A DNA stretch of 64,000 bases from Anaeramoeba ignava. Lineage: Eukaryota; Metamonada; Anaeramoebidae. The notes beneath the pieces were generated by a model. That model had not been told where the DNA came from. It did not search any database and saw only the letters and a list, made by a program, of their open reading frames with translations. The position numbers were made by a program, and so were the translations under genes. Below are positions 12,044-23,600 of the stretch, in pieces. The first letter of the stretch is position 1. Every line of letters starts with the position of its first letter. Where the stretch lies: assembly GCA_028826165.1 (NCBI GenBank), contig JAPDFW010000092.1, forward strand, positions 124,001 to 188,000, read 5' to 3'.

Positions 12044-13834
12044 TTAAAGATTATTGATGCCTACTTCTTGAATTGAATCTTCATCATCTTCATTTTGAAT
12101 TTGAATTTCATTTTCATCTTCACTTTCATCTTCATCTTCATTTTCATTTTCATTTTCATTTTCATTTTCATCTTCATTTTGATTTTCATTTTCATCTTCA
12201 TTTTCATTTTCATTTTCATCTTCATTTTCATCTTCATTTTCATCTTGAATTCCATTTTCATTTTCATTTTCATCTTCATCTTCATTTTCATTTTCATTTT
12301 CATTTTCATTTTCATTTTCATTTTCATTTTCATTTTCATTTTCATTTTCATTTTCATTTTCATTTTCATTTTCAATTCGATTTTCATCTTCATCTTCATT
12401 TTCATTTTCATTTTCATTTTCATTTTCATTTTCATTTTCATTTTCAATTCGATTATTATTATTATTGTTGTTATTATTGTTGTTTTGATTTTCATTTTCA
12501 TCTTGATTTTCATCTTCATTTTCATCTTCATTTTCATCTTCATTTTGATTTTCATTTTGATTTTGATTTTCATTTTCATCTTCATTTTCATTTTCAATTT
12601 CAATTCCATTTTCATCTTCATCTTCATTTTCATTTTCAATTTCATTTTCATTTTCATTTTCATTTTCATTTTGATTTTCATCTTCATCTTCATTTTCATT
12701 TTCAATTTCATTTTCATCTTCATTTTCATTTTCAATTCGATTATTATTATTATTGTTGTTATTATTGTTGTTTTGATTTTCATTTTCATTTTCATCTTCA
12801 TTTTCATCTTCATTTTCATCTTCATTTTCATTTTCATCTTCATTTTCATCTTCACTTTCATCTTCATTTTCATCTTCACTTTCACTTTGACTTTCCATTG
12901 TAATTTTCTGATCATGATATTTATAATAATCCTCAAAGTTTGATAGATTTTGAGAAAGATCTTGAAAATTTTTTAGAAAAGGAAGATTTCCAGTAAATTT
13001 TGAAATTTTCTGAATTCTTTTTGGCCAAGAAATAAATTTTTTTTTTTTTCTTATTGGAAAATATATTTTTTCTGGATACACAACATTTTTTTTCATTTTT
13101 TCCTTTTGTAAAGCATTCATAATTTGCTTATATTCAAGATATTTACTTCGAGTAATATTAAATTTTTGAATAGAATCATTTCCTTGAAATTCATTTTCAT
13201 TATAATTACTTTCATCAGAATCAGATTTGTCTGAATTAATATCACCAGAATCACTTTCATCCGAAGTTTCATCTGAATCAATTTCATCAGAATCATGAAG
13301 ATCTGAATCGCTTTCACTTTCATTTTCATTTTCATTTTCATTTTGATTTTCATTTTGATTTTGATTTAAATTTTCATTTTGATTTAAATTTTCATTTTGA
13401 TTTTCATTTTGATTTTGATTTTCATTTAAATTTTGATTTTCATTTTGATTTTGATTTTGATTTTGATTTTGATTTTGATTTTGATTTTGATTTTGATTTT
13501 GATTTTGATTTAAATTTTCATTTTGATTTTCATTTTGAATTTGATTTTCATTTAAATTTTGATTTTCATTTTTATTTTCATTTTGATTTAAATTTTCATT
13601 TTGATTTAAATATTGATTTTGATTTTGATTTTCATTTTCATTTTGATTTTGATTTTCATTTAAATTTTGATTTTGATTTTCATTTAAATTTTCATTTTCA
13701 TTTTGATTTAAATATTGATTTTGATTTTGATTTTGATTTTGATTTTGATTTTCATTTTGATTTTGATTTTCATTTAAATTTTGATTTTCATTTTCATTTA
13801 AATTTTCATTTTCATTTTGATTTTCATTTTCCAT
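12044..13834 (-). CDS. Low-complexity N/Q/E/D-rich protein with a small ordered core
   Basis: I place the start at ATG 13834 (MENENQNENEN); the open frame runs 34 codons further upstream but reads like leader (poly-F/K). The product is 596 residues. Residues 1-~165 are ENENQNLN repeats, then an S/D/E stretch (SDSDLHDSDEIDSDETSDE). An ordered core of ~105 residues follows (FNITRSKYLEYKQIMNALQK; IYFPIRKKKKFISWPKRI; LPFLKNFQDLSQNLSNFEDY). The rest is ENEDENEN with two N11-RIENEN blocks. The core shows this is expressed protein rather than chance hexamer translation, but I do not recognise it. Divergent from the rhomboid gene. Confidence 0.65.
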   Translation of the reverse strand: MENENQNENENLNENENQNLNENQNQNENQNQNQNQNQNQYLNQNENENLNENQNQNLNENQNQNENENQNQNQYLNQNENLNQNENKNENQNLNENQIQNENQNENLNQNQNQNQNQNQNQNQNQNQNQNENQNLNENQNQNENQNENLNQNENLNQNQNENQNENENENESESDSDLHDSDEIDSDETSDESDSGDINSDKSDSDESNYNENEFQGNDSIQKFNITRSKYLEYKQIMNALQKEKMKKNVVYPEKIYFPIRKKKKFISWPKRIQKISKFTGNLPFLKNFQDLSQNLSNFEDYYKYHDQKITMESQSESEDENEDESEDENEDENENEDENEDENEDENENENQNNNNNNNNNNNRIENENEDENEIENENEDEDENQNENENENENEIENENEDEDENGIEIENENEDENENQNQNENQNEDENEDENEDENQDENENQNNNNNNNNNNNRIENENENENENENENENEDEDENRIENENENENENENENENENENENENENENENEDEDENENENGIQDENEDENEDENENENEDENENQNEDENENENENENEDEDESEDENEIQIQNEDDEDSIQEVGINNL

Positions 13835-14014
13835 TTGTTTTTTGATTTTGATTTTGGTTTTAGTTTTGATTTTATATATTTTTTTTATTATAAAAAAAAA
13901 AAAGAAAAAGAAAAAAATGAAAAAAAAAATTTTCAAATCATTTTTTTCCCAATTTATTTTTTTTCAATTTATTTTTTTTCGTTTTTTTTATAATTTGGAA
14001 AACAAAATCAACAA
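13835..14014. promoter_or_regulatory. Divergent promoter region, low-complexity gene / rhomboid
   Basis: About 180 bp between divergent ATGs. It holds a poly-A tract (13896-13927) and repeated TTTATTTTTTTTC before the rhomboid ATG. No specific factor site is recognised. Confidence 0.35.
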
Positions 14015-15391
14015 ATGGCGAATATACACACATTTAAAGACTTAGAATCAAAACAAGAACCATTTCCAAATCCATGGACAACAGGACAAAGACAAGAACC
14101 AAGAACAATTACATATCAATTTCGGCAACAAATGCCAGAACAAAGATTAGGGGAAGAACAAATATTAAGAAACGAACAAAGATTAGGAGATGGATTTCAA
14201 GAATTGGATTTCAATGATCCAAATTTTAATGAAAATTTTAATGAAAATTTTAATTCAAATCAAAAAAAGAATAAGAAAAAGAATAAGAATAAGAAAAAGG
14301 ATAAGAAAAATAATAAGAAAAAAAATGGAAATTTGGATCAAAATGGATATTTTTTTGGAAATCCAAATCAAAATCAAAATCAAAATCAAAATCAAAATCA
14401 AAATCAAAATCCAAATCAATATTTGAATCAAAATCAAAATCAATATTTGAATCAAAATCAATATTTGAATCAAGATCCAAATTATGATCCAAATAAGCAA
14501 TTTGTTTATTATGTTCCACAACAACAATTAGGAAGAACATGTGAACCTAAAGATCCATTTTGGAGCAGAAATGTCCCAGAAGACCAACCACTAACAGGAT
14601 GTCAAACACTAGGTGTTTGCTGCTGTCCTTGTTGTGTTGGTCCTTGCTGCTCAAATGACAGGAAACAAGATTACAAACGAGTTTTTAAACTTTTTATTTT
14701 TTGGATCTCTTTGGTTCAGCTTATCATGTTTATTATTGAATTATCAATGGGAGGAATTGTTAGTACTTCTGAAAACCGTTATTTAGGCCCAGGAAGTAAA
14801 ACACTTATCAAACTGGGCGCAAAAGACACTTATTTAATCACATATAAATATCAAATACACCGATTTTTGACACCGTTATTTATTCATGCAGGAATTATCC
14901 ATTTTTTATTTAATTTTTTCCTTCAAATCAAACTTTGTTTGTTTTTGGAAGTTTCTTGGAAAACTTGGAGAATGATTCTGATTTATTTTTTGTCTGGATT
15001 TGGAGGATCACTTTTTAGCTGCTTAATTTATCCAAATTCAATTTCGGTTGGTTGCTCAGGTGCTCTTGCTGGAATCTTTGCTGCTCTTATTTCTATGATT
15101 ATTTGTAGTTGGAATAAAATGGATCGTTTGATGAGAAATATTATTCTTATTCAATCTATTATTATGGTTGTTATTCTGGCTCTTATGAGCTTGGAAAAAA
15201 CTATTGATATTGCTGGACATTTGGGTGGATTTTTATTTGGTTTATTTATTGGATTTGTTTTGTTTAGTCCAGAATTCCAAAGTCGAAAAAAAGCTTTGAT
15301 TTTCCGTTTTGTTTCTTTGTTTTTGTTGGTTTTCTTGACTGTTTTATCTTTGGCTTTGATTTTTACAAAAATTAAAGATAAAGTTGATTAA
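14015..15391 (+). CDS. Rhomboid-family intramembrane serine protease
   Basis: A single exon encodes 458 residues. Residues 1-~200 are cytosolic: an E/Q/R-rich start, poly-K/N, then NQNQNQ and YLNQNQ repeats. A Cys cluster follows at ~196-212 (CQTLGVCCCPCCVGPCC), which could be palmitoylated or bind metal. The membrane core from ~222 has the family signatures: HAGIIHFLFN (His291, His296, Asn300), catalytic Ser348 in GCSGALAG, and catalytic His402 in IAGHLGGFLFG. Ser and His are both present, so an active protease is expected rather than an iRhom. Rhomboids cut single-pass membrane proteins within the bilayer. Subcellular location is not shown by the sequence. Confidence 0.95.
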   Translation: MANIHTFKDLESKQEPFPNPWTTGQRQEPRTITYQFRQQMPEQRLGEEQILRNEQRLGDGFQELDFNDPNFNENFNENFNSNQKKNKKKNKNKKKDKKNNKKKNGNLDQNGYFFGNPNQNQNQNQNQNQNQNPNQYLNQNQNQYLNQNQYLNQDPNYDPNKQFVYYVPQQQLGRTCEPKDPFWSRNVPEDQPLTGCQTLGVCCCPCCVGPCCSNDRKQDYKRVFKLFIFWISLVQLIMFIIELSMGGIVSTSENRYLGPGSKTLIKLGAKDTYLITYKYQIHRFLTPLFIHAGIIHFLFNFFLQIKLCLFLEVSWKTWRMILIYFLSGFGGSLFSCLIYPNSISVGCSGALAGIFAALISMIICSWNKMDRLMRNIILIQSIIMVVILALMSLEKTIDIAGHLGGFLFGLFIGFVLFSPEFQSRKKALIFRFVSLFLLVFLTVLSLALIFTKIKDKVD

Positions 15392-15439
15392 GAAGAGAAA
15401 ATGAAGAAGGGAAATTATCAAGAAAAGAATTTTTTTTTA

Positions 15440-17970
15440 CCAAACCATATTTCAAATTAAATCAAATCAAATCAAATCAAATCAAATTTAAATCAAATTT
15501 AAATCAATTTTAAATCAATTTTAAATCAAATTTAAATCAAATTGAAATTAAATTTAAATCAAATTTAAATTAAATTTAAATCAAATTTAAATCAATTTTA
15601 AATCAAATTTAAATCAATTTTAAATCAATTTTAAATCAAATTTAAATCAATTTTAAATCAAATTTAAATCAATTTTAAATCAAATTTAAATCAATTTTAA
15701 ATCAATTTTAAATCAATTTTATATCAATTTTAAATCAATTTTAAATCAAATTTAAATCAATTTTAAATCAATTTTAAATCAATTTTAAATCAATTCTAAA
15801 TCAAATTTAAATCAAATTTAAATCAAATTGAAATTAAATTTAAATCAAATTTAAATCAATTTTAAATCAATTTTAAATCAATTTTAAATCAATTTTAAAT
15901 CAAATTTAAATCAATTTTAAATCAAATTTAAATCAATTTTAAATCAATTTTATATCAATTTTAAATCAAATTTAAATCAATTTTAAATCAAATTTAAATC
16001 AATTTTAAATCAATTTTAAATCAATTTTAAATCAATTTTAAATCAATTTTAAATCAATTTTAAATCAATTTTAAATCAAATTTAAATCAATTTTAAATCA
16101 AATTTAAATCAATTTTAAATCAATTTTAAATCAAATTTAAATCAATTTTAAATCAAATTTAAATCAATTTTAAATCAATTTTATATCAATTTTATATCAA
16201 ATTTAAATCAATTTTAAATCAATTTTAAATCAATTTTAAATCAATTTTAAATCAAATTTAAAATCAATTTTAAATCAATTTTAAATCAATTTTAAATCAA
16301 ATTTAAATCAAATTTAAATCAAATTTAAATCAATTTTAAATCAAATTTAAATCAAATTTTAATCAAATTTAAATCAAATTTAAATCAATTTTAAATCAAA
16401 TTTAAATCAATTTTAAATCAATTTTAAATCAAATTTAAATCAATTTTAAATCAAATTTAAATCAATTTTAAATCAATTTTATATCAATTTTAAATCAAAT
16501 TTAAATCAAATTTAAATCAATTTTAAATCAAATTTAAATCAATTTTAAATCAAATTTAAATCAATTTTAAATCAATTTTAAATCAATTTTAAATCAATTT
16601 TAAATCAAATTTAAATCAAATTTAAATCAATTTTAAATCAAATTTATATCAAATTTATATCAAATTTAAATCAATTTTATATCAATTTTAAATCAAATTT
16701 AAATCAATTTTAAATCAAATTTATATCAATTTTAAATCAATTTTAAATCAATTTTAAATCAATTTTAAATCAATTTTAAATCAAATTTAAATCAAATTTA
16801 AATCAAATTTAAATCAAATTTAAATCAAATTTAAATCAATTTTAAATCAAATTTAAATCAAATTTTAATCAATTTTATATCAATTTTATATCAATTTTAA
16901 ATCAATTTTATATCAATTTTAAATCAAATTTAAATCAATTTTATATCAATTTTATATCAATTTTATATCAATTTTAAATCAAATTTAAATCAATTTTAAA
17001 TCAAATTTAAATCAAATTTAAATCAATTTTAAATCAAATTTTAAATCAAATTTAAATCAAATTGAAATCAATTTTAAATCAAATTTAAATCAATTTTAAA
17101 TCAAATTTAAATCAAATTTATATCAATTTTATATCAAATTTAAATCAATTTTATATCAATTTTAAATCAATTTTATATCAATTTTTAATCAATTTTAATT
17201 CAATTTTATATCAATTTTAAATCAAATTTAAATCAATTTTATATCAATTTTATATCAATTTTAAATCAAATTTAAATCAATTTTAAATCAATTTTAAATC
17301 AATTTTATATCAATTTTAAATCAAATTTAAATCAATTTTAAATCAATTTTAAATCAATTTTATATCAATTTTATATCAATTTTAAATCAAATTTAAATCA
17401 AATTTAAATCAAATTTAAATCAAATTTAAATCAAATCAAATCAAATTTAAATCAATTTTATATCAATTTTAAATCAATTTTATATCAATTTTTAATCAAT
17501 TTTAATTCAATTTTATATCAATTTTAAATCAATTTTAAATCAATTTTAAATCAATTTTAAATCAATTTTATATCAATTTTAAATCAATTTTATATCAATT
17601 TTAAATCAATTTTAAATCAATTTTAAATCAATTTTAAATCAATTTTAAATCAATTTTAAATCAATTTTAAATCAAATTTAAATCAATTTTAAATCAAATT
17701 TAAATCAATTTTAAATCAATTTTAAATCAAATTTAAATCAATTTTAAATCAAATTTTAAATCAATTTTAAATCAATTTTAAATCAATTTTAAATCAATTT
17801 TATATCAATTTTAAATCAATTTTAAATCAAATTTAAATCAAATTTAAATCAAATTTAAATCAATTTTAAATCAATTTTAAATCAAATTTTAAATCAATTT
17901 TAAATCAATTTTATATCAATTTTATATCAATTTTAAATCAATTTTAAATCAAATTTAAATCAATTTTATT
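15440..17970. repeat. 12-bp satellite (AAATCAATTTTA)n
   Basis: About 2.5 kb, roughly 210 copies, of a dodecamer AAATCAATTTTA. Interspersed variants are AAATCAAATTTA and ATATCAATTTTA, arranged in locally repeated higher-order patterns. No coding frame is credible. The reverse complement of the same dodecamer fills intron 1 of the gene starting at 20662. Confidence 0.95.
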
Positions 17971-18040
17971 TTTATTTTTTTTTTGGAATGTCCACATTTT
18001 TTAAAAATTAAAAATTAAAAATTAAAATTTAAAGTTTATT

Positions 18041-18698
18041 TCACGAGCCATGGACAATTGCTAAAAATAATAAAATTAAATTAAATTAAATTAAATAAGA
18101 TAAAAATAAATTCAAAAAATCTAAAATATTTAATGAAAAAAAATTTACCAATTAAAATAACAATTCCAAAAATTATTGAAATTGAAATCCAAATTATATT
18201 AAAAATCCTTCCTCTTTCTTTATAAATTACATAAATTAAAAATAAAATGCAAATTAAAATTCCTAAAAAAGATCCAATAAGTGCTTGATGAATTTGAAAA
18301 GTAGCACCAAAAATAATAATAAAATAAAACAAGCAAATAAAAGAGAAAGTAAGATAAGCAGAAGATTTTTGTTGTATACAAAAATTAGCTGTTTGAGGAG
18401 GTAATTTTATTTTTTTCTTATTTTGATTTTGATTCTTATTTTTTTTTTGATTTTGATTTTGATTTTGATTTTCATTTTCATTTTCATTTTCATTTTCATT
18501 TTCATTTTCATTTTCATTTTGATTTTCATTTCCTTTATTTGTTTCTAATAATTCCACTTCTTGATTTGTTATTAAAATTAATGCTGATTCTCTTTTTTCA
18601 ATATCTACTAAACTTATTATATGCTTTATTAACCAAAAAATAAAACTTAAAATTGCATATGTAAATGTAAGCCAACTTCCAGTTTTTCTTAAAGACAT
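18041..18698 (-). CDS. Small four-span membrane protein, unrecognised
   Basis: Exon 1 is 18698-18149. A GGTAAATT donor and TTTTTAG acceptor lead to a 20-nt second exon, 18060-18041, that replaces the intronic read-through with IVHGS and a TGA stop; total 189 residues. Four hydrophobic spans are visible: WLTFTYAILSFIFWLIKHII, YLTFSFICLFYFIIIFGATF, LIGSFLGILICILFLIYVIY and IIWISISIIFGIVILIAIV. Between spans 1 and 2 lies a hydrophilic loop with an ENENEN/NQNQ run. No catalytic or transporter motif is seen. ATG is preceded by repeated TTCATTTTTTCAT on the coding strand, as in other genes here. Confidence 0.65.
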
Positions 18699-18719
18699 TT
18701 TATTTTAAATCCAAAAAAA

Positions 18720-19300
18720 AGATTATTTTCAAAAAAAGATTTAATTGATTTTTGTTTTAAAAAGGAAAGTTAAAAATGAAAAAATGAAAAAATGAATTGA
18801 AAAAATTTTTCGTTTTGTTTTTTTAATTTTAATTTTAATTTTAATTTTAATTTTGATTTTTGAATTTAATTTTGATTTTAATTTTGATTTTAATTTTAAT
18901 TTTAATTATGATTTTGATTTTAATTTTTGAATTTAATTTTAATTTTGATTTTGATTTTAATTTTAATTTTGATTTTGATTTTAATTTTTGAATTTAATTT
19001 TAATTTTAATTTTAATTTTGATTTTCATTTTAATTTTTGAATTTGAAATATAAAATAAGAATTGAATTGGAAATCATTGTTTTTCATTTATATTGATTTT
19101 TTTTTTGAAAAAGAAAAATTCAAAAAAAAAAGAAATGAAAAACAAAAATGAAAAAGAAATCAAAATTCAAAATTGAATTGAATCAAAATTCAAAATTCAG
19201 AAATGAATTGAATTGAATTGAATCAAAATTCAAAATTCAAAATTGAATTGAATTGAAATGAATTGAATTGAATTGATTTGAATTGAATTGAATTGATTTG
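18720..19300. repeat. Spacer with TTTTAA/TTTTGA and (GAATT)n repeats
   Basis: No gene is seen. 18820-19040 is AATTTT/GATTTT hexamers. 19160-19310 is (GAATT)n with TCAAAATTCAAAATT blocks, running up to the WASP stop codon. Confidence 0.7.
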
Positions 19301-19307
19301 AATTGAT

Positions 19308-20345
19308 TTAATCATCATCACTCCAACCAGAAGAATCCTCAGAATCAGAAACATCACCACCACCATCCTGAACAGCACCTCTAATACCCTGCAAAGCAGT
19401 AGCCAAAGATTGAGCAAGAGATCTTTCCTCCTGAGCATTTAAATTTGAGATATCAGGAAGGTCATCAATTTTCCTAAGATTAGAAACACCACCATGACCT
19501 CTAATAGATTGAAGAAGATTAGCCCTACCTGTATCAACACGCGGGGTAGGAGGGGCACCAGAAGTAGTAGGAGGAGGAGGACCATTAGTAGGAGGAGGAG
19601 GACCACCAGTAGGAGGCGGGGGACCACCACCAGTTGGAGGCGGAGGGGGGGCTCCGGATCTGCCGGTAGGGGTTGGGGGAGGGGGACCTTTTTTCACATT
19701 TCCTGTTTGCACTTTTAGGATTTCTTCTGCGGCTACGTTTAGTAACATCTTCATCGTGTTCTCATCTTTTAATTCGCTCTTCTTAACCCCTGCTTGCTGG
19801 AAAAGCTTCTTCCATTGCTCAGGTATGTTCCGCATGTCAAACCCCTTCTCAGGATCAAATCCTATATGCCCTTCGTGCTTGAAATTCGTTGGTGTTCCGA
19901 TTACCATCTCTTTTTGTGGCTCGGATTTTTTGCTCTTTTTAAAACGACTGAAAAACCCCTTTTTTTCTTTCTTTTGTTTTGGTGTCGCTTTTTTTACTTC
20001 TTCGTAAAATACTTTAGACTCGTTTTCGTTCGCAAATGATAATAAAAACATCGCGTCATCTCCTTCAAAAATGTGGAAAAAATCGCTGTTTTTTTCGTAA
20101 CGGAAATCGTAATAAAATTCTTGTTGAAAAATTACTTGATATCCTGTCAAGTCAATTAATTTGAGATAAAGATTGCCAGATTTTTGTACTAATGAAATTG
20201 CCCCCATTTTTTTGGTGTATTGCCAATTTGAACTTCCTTGTGGCGCTTGATAAAGTCTTGCTACTGTTGTTGATATTAATGATGCTCCAGCAATTGCTTC
20301 ATGAATTCCTTGTCTTTCTTCAGGATTTAAAGTTCCAAATGACAT
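19308..20345 (-). CDS. WASP-family actin nucleation-promoting factor
   Basis: A single exon encodes 345 residues. Domains in order: WH1/EVH1 (1-~115; VARLYQAPQGSSNWQYTKKM is the aromatic peptide-binding face); basic patch (~122-142); CRIB/GTPase-binding at ~149-170 (IGTPTNFKHEGHIGFD) with following GBD helix; proline-rich (~220-275, repeated GPPPPTGG); WH2 (~277-300, RANLLQSIRGHGGVSNLRK); central helix and acidic tail with the key Trp (SSGWSDDD). This full set lets WASP bind Cdc42/Rac, release autoinhibition and activate Arp2/3. The gene is more GC-rich than its neighbours, especially in the proline region. A Rho-family GTPase lies at 38832-40775. Confidence 0.96.
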   Translation of the reverse strand: MSFGTLNPEERQGIHEAIAGASLISTTVARLYQAPQGSSNWQYTKKMGAISLVQKSGNLYLKLIDLTGYQVIFQQEFYYDFRYEKNSDFFHIFEGDDAMFLLSFANENESKVFYEEVKKATPKQKKEKKGFFSRFKKSKKSEPQKEMVIGTPTNFKHEGHIGFDPEKGFDMRNIPEQWKKLFQQAGVKKSELKDENTMKMLLNVAAEEILKVQTGNVKKGPPPPTPTGRSGAPPPPPTGGGPPPPTGGPPPPTNGPPPPTTSGAPPTPRVDTGRANLLQSIRGHGGVSNLRKIDDLPDISNLNAQEERSLAQSLATALQGIRGAVQDGGGDVSDSEDSSGWSDDD

Positions 20346-20661
20346 TTAAAAAAAAATTAAAAAGAAAATTAATTAAAAAATTAAAAAGAAAAAAATGAAT
20401 TAAAAATTTAATTAAAAAAATTATTTTTTTTATTTTTTATTTTTCTCTTTTTTTTTAGTTCAAGTTTTTAGTTCATTTTTTTTCCTTTTTTTCAATTTAT
20501 TTTAATTAACTTATCAATTAGAAATTATCTCCGATCTCTTTTTTCTTTCGTTTTCAAAAAATAAATTTTTTTCTCCTTTTTTATTTTTTTTTTATTTTTT
20601 CTCCTTTTTTATTTTTTTATTTATTTTTTTTAATTAATTTTTTTTTCATTTTTTTTCCTTT

Positions 20662-23600
20662 ATGATTAATTTAAATTTAACAAATACAAATCAAGAATCT
20701 GAAATTTTACAAAAATCTATTGAAGATTCTATAATTAATTTTGGTCAAGAATTTGCCAAATTTGAAGTTAGTTAATAACAAAAAAAAATTAGTTTATTTT
20801 ATTTGATTTAATTTAAATTTGATTTAAATTTGATTTAAATTTGATTTAAAATTAATTTAAAATTGATTTAAAATTGATTTAAAATTGATTTAAAATTGAT
20901 TTAAAATTGATATAAAATTGATATAAAATTGATTTAAATTTGATTTAAATTTAATTTAAAATTGATTTAAATTTGATTTAAAATTGATTTAAAATTGATT
21001 TAAAATTGATATAAAATTGATTTAAAATTGATATAAAATTGATTTAAAATTGATATAAAATTGATATAAAATTTGATTTAAAATTGATTTAAAATTGATT
21101 TAAAATTGATTTAAAATTGATTTAAAATTGATTTAAAATTGATTTAAAATTGATTTAAAATTGATTTAAAATTGATATAAATTTGATTTAATTTATTTTA
21201 AAATTGATTTAAAATTGATATAAAATTGATTTAAAATTGATTTAAAATTGATATAAATTTGATTTGATTTAATTTAAAATTGATTTAAAATTGATTTAAA
21301 ATTGATATAAATTTGATATAATTTATTTTAATTTTGATTTGATTTGATTTGATTTAATTTTTATTTGATGTAGTTTTCTTTACCAACTGATCCAACAAAA
21401 TTCAAGATTATTTTTCTTATTGACAAAATTATTTTTGGGCTTTCAGATCAAGATGAAGAAAAGTGTCAAATATTTCGATTTGATGAACTTCAAGTAAATT
21501 TAATTTGAATATAATTTGATTTAAATTGAATTTTAAATTTGATTTGATTTAATTTAATTTTAAATTTGATTTGATTTATTTTAATTTTAATTTGATTTGA
21601 TTTATTTTAATTATAATTTTAAATTAATTTTAATTGAATTTTAATTTGATTTGATTTATTTTAATTTAATTTTAATTGAATTTTAAATTTGATTTAATTT
21701 AATTTTAAATTTGATTTGATTTATTTTAAATTAATTTTAATTTAATTTTAATTTATTCTAAAGAAAATCGAAGAAAATGGAAAAGAAATTAAAATTTCTT
21801 TCAAATTATCAACATTATCCACTTATTTTAAAGACTTACTAACTTTTCATACTTTCCTTTTTACATTAAAACTTTTCCAAAATTACCCATATTCTTTTGA
21901 AAAAATTTCTTCATTATTTATTAAAGAAACCTCAAAAGTTCTTGAAAGTACAAAAAAAACTTCAAAATTTTATCCAAAAAAAAATATTCAAATATTTTTT
22001 CATTTCAAAAAAAAAAAAAAGAAAATAAGGAAATAGAAGCAATTTGTTCACGTTGTTTAAATAGAGAAAGTGTCAGTTTTGAAGTACAATTAATTCCTGA
22101 AAAAAAAGAAGCAAATTTAAAACTTTCATCTCGATTCATTTCTTTTAATTTCCAAAATTTTTCATTTTCTTCTGAATGGAACTCAAATATAAATGTAAAC
22201 AATTTATTTGAATTTAATTTTAAATTTAAATTTAATTTTTAATTAATTTTAATTTTAATTTTAATTTTAATTTTAATTTTAATTTTAATTTTAATTTTAA
22301 TTTTAATTTTAATTTTAATTTTGATTTTAATTTTAATTTCAATTTTAAATGAATTTTAATTTTTAATTTTAATTTTAATTTTAAATTTAATTTTAATTTT
22401 AATTTTGATTTTAATTTTAATTTTAATTTTAATTTCAATTTTAATTTTATAAATGAATTTTAATTTTATAAATGAATTTTAATTTCAAAATGAATTTTTA
22501 ATTTAATTCGAATTTATTTTATTTCTCAAAAAAAATAGTGTCTTTTCAATGAAAATCATTTGGAAATTTATATCAATCTTTTTCACTTTAAAATTTCTTG
22601 TGAAAATCAAATGATGAGTGACATTTTATTCAAATGCTTCAAAGGATTTCAAAATATTGGATTAATAAAAACTAATTCAAATCCTGAAAAATTAAAAAAA
22701 CCAAAAATTTCAGATAATTTTGTATTTAATTTACTTCAAAAAAGAGACAATCTGAAAAAAACTCCAAAATTTGCAATTCTTGAACTAAATTCTCCTTTTT
22801 TTAATGATTCGGATTTTGTTCGTGAATTTGTGATAAATGTTTATTTACTTGATAATGATCTTGAAACTAAAACATTTAACGGAAAAACACTTATTGTTTT
22901 TTTCCAATTTGGATTTACATTAATAAATGAGGAAACTCTTCAAGTAATTCAAACAGAAGATATTATAGATGTAATTTAAATTTTATTTTAAATTTAATTT
23001 TTAATTTTATTTTAAATTTTATTTTTAATTTTATTTTAAATTTAATTTTAAATTTTATTTTTAAATTTGATTTTAAATTTTATTTTAAATTTTATTTTTA
23101 AATTTGATTTTAAATTTGATTTTAAATTTGATTTTAAATTTTATTCTTAATTTTATTTTAAATTTTATTTTAAATTTTATTTTAAATTTAATTTTAAATT
23201 TGATTTTAAATTTTAATCCAAAAAATGTCACTTTTTTTTTCCCTTTTTCTTCTTTTCTTTTCTAGTTCGAATTGAAAATAATTCAACCTAAAAAAGCCAG
23301 ATTGAAACTTACAAATGATACTCTTAATTTTCTTTTTTTTTCTGAAACTGATTTATTTGGAATGAAAAAATTACTTTTAATGTTATCAAATTTTCAGAAA
23401 AAAGGAAAAAAAGGAAACAATTTATTTTATCGTTTAATTTCATTTGAAGATGCTAAAAAAATTAATACAGTGATTCTTAGTCCAAAAGGAATAAGATTTG
23501 CATTTCCTGATAAAGTTCTATTTTATCCGTTTTCTGAAAAAAAGATTAAAGTAATTTCAAAAATAATCTAAAAATAATTTAAAAATAATCCAAAAATAAT

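Noticed and set aside
12061-12943. Overlapping 276-291-residue frames on both strands over the N/E-rich gene
   Set aside because: Shadow frames of hexamer DNA (HFHF, IFIF, KMKM); only the frame leading into the ordered core is credible.
21948-22021. Frameshift in the poly-A tract of the unrecognised gene at 22.0 kb
   Set aside because: A GTACAAAA...AAAAG intron (21948-22021) joins the two frames in phase.
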